NCBI GenBank assembly: GCA_003427395.1
Contig: BFEA01000512.1
Span: 477,485 to 512,488, forward strand
From: Chara braunii
Taxonomy: Eukaryota > Streptophyta > Charophyceae > Charales > Characeae
Direction: 5' to 3'
DNA: 35,004 nucleotides
The notes under the pieces are model-generated. The model did no database searches. It saw only the letters and a program-made list of their open reading frames with translations, and was not told where the DNA came from. Of this stretch, positions 31,120 through 35,004 are shown piece by piece. The first letter of the stretch is position 1; the number at the start of each line of letters is the position of its first letter. Position numbers and translations under genes: made by a program.

Positions 31120-31425
31120 TGCACGAGCGCACGAGCGTACAGTCGGGCACAGACCCACCCTCACGCAAGAACGCACGAGCGTACGCGGCCGCGCGCAACC
31201 CCCCGCGGCCCCCACACACGTCAGGGCGCACGCAAGCACGGGCGCACAGTCTCGCGCAGCCTCTGCGCACATCCACGGGCGCACGGGCGCACAGCCTCGA
31301 GCGGCCCCCGCGCACACCAGGGTCCACGCGCGCATGGGCGCGCTGCCTCGTGCGGTCCCCGCGCACACCTGGGCGCACGGGCTGTTGCGCGCGGTGGTCT
31401 CGCGCTCTGATGGGGAGCGCTGAAC
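31120..31425. repeat. GC-rich minisatellite, units of about 45-51 bp
   Basis: On the - strand units begin GTGTGCGCGGGG and continue CCGC-CGAGGC, GCGCCC, TGCGC and CGTGGA. Unit lengths seen (51 and 45) are multiples of three, which keeps the - frame of 30653-31378 open for 241 codons with an Arg/Cys/Ala-rich product; that ORF is not accepted as a gene. Confidence 0.75.
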
Positions 31426-31434
31426 CTCACGGTC

Positions 31435-31760
31435 GTGTCACGCAGGATGTTTTGTCTAAAAAGAACCAGTCACCACTCGGAGTGTGCGCGCGTGCTATAC
31501 CTCTCACGACGTCCTATGACAAGTCGGGACGTCACGAGGAACAACTTACCTCTACCCAAGGGGCTGTCACCACCCTTAGGTAGGCGTATCCCTGCCGAGC
31601 TACCGGCCCACATGCGAAGGATTTTACATGCCTTTGTAGAGGTAGGTCGACCGAGGGCGTTATCTCGATCGCCGTAGCATAGGTATACGCGCGGTTGAAC
31701 GCCTAAGACTGACCCGTTTATGTGTCGGGCATCAGGGCGCTGATCTCCCGGACCGACTTA
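31435..31760 (-). repeat. LTR-end-like module, right inverted copy
   Basis: Read on the - strand it holds GGGAGATCAGCGCCC (exact match to 321-335), CCCTCGGTCGACCTACCTCT, TAGCTCGGCAGGGATAC and AAGGGTGGTGACAGCC, then CCTGCGTGACACGACC as in both complete LTRs. Similarity stops near 31420 where the GC-rich minisatellite begins. It is closer to the left-flank copy than to the 5' and 3' LTR copies, so at least two related LTR families are present. Confidence 0.6.
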
Positions 31761-31987
31761 CTATTCAGGTCGACTCGATTGACGATCTCTTGCGCATACA
31801 TTACTCTGACCTACCTGTACTTGACCAATTATATAAGCTATTTAAGTTTTCCCAAATCAATACATACATGAAGAATACAGTTCAAAGGTTGAGACTGAAA
31901 GGCAAAGAAATGTTTTTACATTTCACATGACAAAGGCAAACGTCAAGATGAACCAAGCTGAACTTTTGGAAGAGAAAACAATCAATC

Positions 31988-32120
31988 GACTCTTGGCCTT
32001 TCAAACAAGCATCATTAATAAAAGTACGCTCGTGGTCTGTGAAAAACATGCATCAGAAATAAAAGATAGGCTCATGGCCTTTCAAAGAAAATGACATGAA
32101 TAAGGTTTTTGGCCTTTGCC
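31988..32120. repeat. About 40-bp diverged tandem repeat, 3-4 copies
   Basis: CTYRTGGCCTTTCAAA blocks alternate with CATCATTAATAAAAG / CATCAGAAATAAAAG blocks at about 31990, 32028, 32069 and 32107. Confidence 0.5.
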
Positions 32121-32727
32121 AATTATCCTAATCTATTCAACATCAAGGAGTAAAAGTTGGAAATCCAAACCAAATGTGCAAATGTTACGAGTCGACGAAA
32201 TGTCTGAGTCGAGGCTCAGGTAAGCATAAGCAAAGCAAGTTGAGTGAATAACATGTGGTTGGTCGTCTTACTGACCTGCAAACAAGTGTCAATCACATTA
32301 CACAATCCTAACAAAGTTAACCATTCATTCACTCCTACATACATTACACTGACGCTTTCAAACCCCTCAGTCAGACATTCCCTTTTCGACTCAGTTATTC
32401 AAGGACCTCTTTTGACCAAACGCAGACCCTTCAGACACTGACTCGAAAATCAGAAATGCCATTTAGTTCAAGGGTGGATGCAAAGTGTGGGTGTAGAGGG
32501 TGAGTGAGGGTTGAGTTGGCGAACCAACCTGTTACCATATGGCAACAGTATGCAGTCTTGTACAGACTCATAATGAGTCTTCATGATAGTCGAGGCGACC
32601 TGCAATCACACATAGGTCCACAAGGTCTCAACACCGTTTGCTATCGATATCACCCTACGTAAAGTTCAACAATATAACCTTCAAATCTAATGGGGATTAC
32701 AGTCTATTCTAACTAAATATAAGTATG
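32121..32727. other. No gene or repeat recognised
   Basis: Mixed-composition sequence between the short repeats and the hairpin array. On the - strand it would be the LTR interior between hairpin array and terminal box. Confidence 0.4.
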
Positions 32728-33702
32728 ACGTAGGAAGACCTTCACTGAAGCCTTCAACTACCTCTTGAACACTGCGCAGCGCAAACTAACTTCAAACAAG
32801 TAGTAGGATGACCTTCACTGAAGTATCCTACTACTCATTCAACACGAGTTAGTTTAGATTCAAGGTGATAATAGGATGACTCTCTCTGGAGCCCCGTACT
32901 ATTCACTTGAATAATGCATTGTCTAATTCTCCGAACAAGTACTAGGATGACCCTCACTGGAGTATCCTACTACTCGTTCAATGTTTAGATATGCAATTTG
33001 TATGTCATCAGTAATCAAATAACTTGACGTATAAACGTTAAACACACATAAGCAGGTAGTAGGATAACTCGCCCTGGAGTACCCCACCACCCCTCATCAC
33101 TTAGTCAGCTTAGTCTCAAACAAGTAGTAGAATGACCCTCCCTGGAGTACTCTACTACCCTTTAGACTTATCATACTAAGATCAAACAAGTAATGGGAGG
33201 ACCCTTCCTGGAGCCTTCTACTACCGGTTTGACTTTTCAGCAAATGACTCTTACGAAAAACACACATGTGGGAAAATATGAGGATAACTTGCATTGTAAT
33301 CTCCTACTATCTGTCCTGTACTGAACATTGTACATACAAACACATATAGTGGTAGGACCACATGCACTAGAATCTCCATCCTACCACACTTCCTATACCA
33401 GGCAGTAGGGTGACTCATACTGGAGCACCCCACCACCTCTCATCACTTAGTCATCCTAGTCTCAAACAAGTAGTAGAATGACCCTCCCTGGAGCCGTCTA
33501 CTACCTTCAGTTAGGATTCAACAAGCGATTGGGTGACTCACCCTAGAGTTCCCCACCACTTGTTTAATCCAGGTGATCCAGACTAGGACAAACATTAGGA
33601 TGACCCACCCTGGGGTATCCCACTTCTTGTCCGATATTCGAACATGTCAGTATAGTCAAGCGGTGGGACGACTCACCCTAAAGTATCTATCCCTCCACTT
33701 CT
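32728..33702. repeat. Tandem hairpin array, 14 diverged units
   Basis: Units begin at about 32728, 32799, 32859, 32934, 33055, 33121, 33186, 33280, 33349, 33400, 33467, 33520, 33585 and 33657. The typical form is CAAGTAGTAGGATGACCC, a CTCC-CT-GGAG inner stem, then GTATCCTACTACTTG. The unit at 32799-32835 has a perfect 11-bp outer stem (AGTAGTAGGAT) and an inner CTTC/GAAG. Others keep pairing with different bases: GTGGTAGGA/TCCTACCAC (33349-33387) and AAGCGGTGGGA/TCCCTCCACTT (33659-33701). Two-unit blocks near 33056-33165 and 33403-33512 are nearly alike, a higher-order repeat of about 346 bp. Confidence 0.8.
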
Positions 33703-33951
33703 TCTTTCCCTTTCATCTCCTATCCATGGTATCTCTCCCACGTGTGTGGTCAAGGAGGGACCTTTCTTCTATGTATACAGGTTCCTCCTCCTTCCCCTTC
33801 TCCTTCTCCTTTTTTCTTCCTCATTTTCTACAAATGCCTCCTTTTTTCCCGAGCTATTCTCAGCAGCGCGCATGCTCTTCTTACATTGCGCCCGCAACTC
33901 CAAAAAATAATAATAATAATATTAATAATAATATAATGTCATTGTAATAAT

Positions 33952-33986
<35 letters not shown>

Positions 33987-34928
33987 ACAATAATAATAAC
34001 AAAATGATTAGTGAATGTCTACAAGTTATCTTTCGGGTCTGATACACACAAAGCAGGGGTGTGTTTAATTCGGGGTCGACAGTCTGCTGCGACCAGGTAA
34101 GTCTCCCTCTCTCTTTTCCCTCTCTTCCTCTTCGTCTTCCTCACCCTTCTTCTTCTTCTTCTTCTTCTTCTTCTTCTTCTTCCACCTTTCCTTTTCTCTC
34201 TATCCTCCTGCTTGCCCACATGATCTTCTCTTCTTTCTGTTGGCCAAAGAAGGGGTTGAACCAGAAGAGATCGCGTTCTTCCTCTACCTCCTCGTTGCCC
34301 CCTCTCTTACGTTCGGTTCCATCCTCGCTGCCTATATGCTTGCCACCCTCTCCTCTTCCTCGTTACACTACGCGCGAACCTCCCACCTCAACTCTTACTC
34401 TCTCTCTGACTTCGCACTCACCTCCTTTCCGCACACCACTCTCGCACTAGTCTATGCGATCGCACGTTCCTCCTGCAATGAGCAAACTAGCCATGTCTTA
34501 CTATCGCGCGTGTGTTTCTGCCCTAATCACGCATCTCTTCCTTTTTTTCACCGCTCGTATTCTCCATTTTTTAATCTCCCGCTAGCTCATCCTCCCTCTT
34601 CCCGCTTGTGTGTCCTCAACCGTGCACATTCTTCCTGCTCCCTCCTCAATTTCAACTCCCTCGTATGCCTCTCCATCTCATAGTCATTCCCCGTATGCAC
34701 CGCGTTACCTTTCCTTGCCTGTACATAGCTGGACTCGTAGTTTAAAATGAAATCCACATAATGACAATAATAAATAAAATAATAATAAAATAATAAAATG
34801 ACAGTAATTATAATAATAATTCTTAGATAATGAATGTATACAAGCTATGTTTCCGACCCGGTACAGTCAAGATGAGGGTTCGTTGTGTTTTTGGCTAATC
34901 GTCCGACCCTGCCGCGATCAGGTGAGTG

Positions 34929-35004
<76 letters not shown>
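33703..35004. other. Microsatellite-rich region with donor-like repeats
   Basis: Contains (AAT)n 33903-34003, (TTC)n 34147-34181 and (TC)n from 34928 to the window end. A diverged direct repeat pairs about 34005-34100 with 34828-34925: both run from GAATGT-TACAAG, through a TTTC-GGTC or TTTCCGACCC block, to CTGC-GCGA-CAG followed by GTAAGT (34096) or GTGAGT (34921) and a pyrimidine tract, as a splice donor and intron start would. An ORF at 34240-34683 (MAKEGVEPEEIAFFLYLLV at its start) follows the first but sits in C/T-rich DNA where stops are rare; no family recognised. Confidence 0.5.

Noticed and set aside
30653-31378. 241-codon ORF on the - strand, Arg/Cys/Ala-rich
   Set aside because: Its length is explained by a GC-rich minisatellite with unit lengths divisible by three; another frame is also open over nearly the same span.
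34240-34683. 147-codon ORF with a hydrophobic N-terminus
   Set aside because: C/T-rich composition suppresses stops and no family or conservation is visible; kept only as a note in the region entry.

Overview
This is a repeat-dominated window from a large eukaryotic nuclear genome, almost certainly a land plant. A 19-base primer-binding site at 12388-12406 matches the 3' end of plant tRNA-Asp with one mismatch in the first 18 bases, as used by many plant Ty3/gypsy elements, and it lies 2 bases past the end of a 6-7 kb direct repeat. Degenerate TTAGGG/TTTAGGG-type tracts, long ATT/GAA/CT microsatellites, an assembly gap (17683-18162) and a poly-C run fit a draft plant assembly. I see no intact single-copy host gene and cannot name the species.

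The centre (about 5669-28286) is one giant LTR-retrotransposon-like element: a 5' LTR-like repeat of about 6.7 kb, a PBS, an internal region of about 9.8 kb, and a 3' LTR-like repeat of about 6.1 kb. After the PBS the internal region holds a basic ORF (12661-13173), three tandem diverged copies of one unrecognised ORF family (13597-16212), a decayed Ty3/gypsy-like gag (16392-17230), a foldback block around the gap, a coiled-coil-like ORF remnant (18850-19572) and another short ORF remnant (19940-20239). All carry stops or frameshifts. I found no protease, reverse transcriptase, RNase H or integrase, so it looks non-autonomous.

The two LTRs are not simple. Each carries (ATT)n and (GAA)n tracts, an antisense exon-like series with matching splice signals, a tandem array of short hairpins whose stem arms vary together, and a conserved terminal box. 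The 5' copy also has a 326-bp insertion with 8-bp target duplications; the 3' copy is the exact empty site.

Both flanks contain relatives of the LTR end. The terminal box recurs at 303-744 (+) and 31435-31760 (-); on the right it is preceded, in its own orientation, by another hairpin array (32728-33702), so a diverged LTR of a related family probably runs leftward there. The rest is satellite (91-bp unit, 750-1530), pyrimidine-rich DNA with a dispersed family of short hairpins (2387-4852), four copies of a 40-bp palindrome (29171-29574), a recent 94-bp duplication, a GC-rich minisatellite and a long (TC)n at the right edge. Most ORFs in these flanks are low-complexity artefacts.
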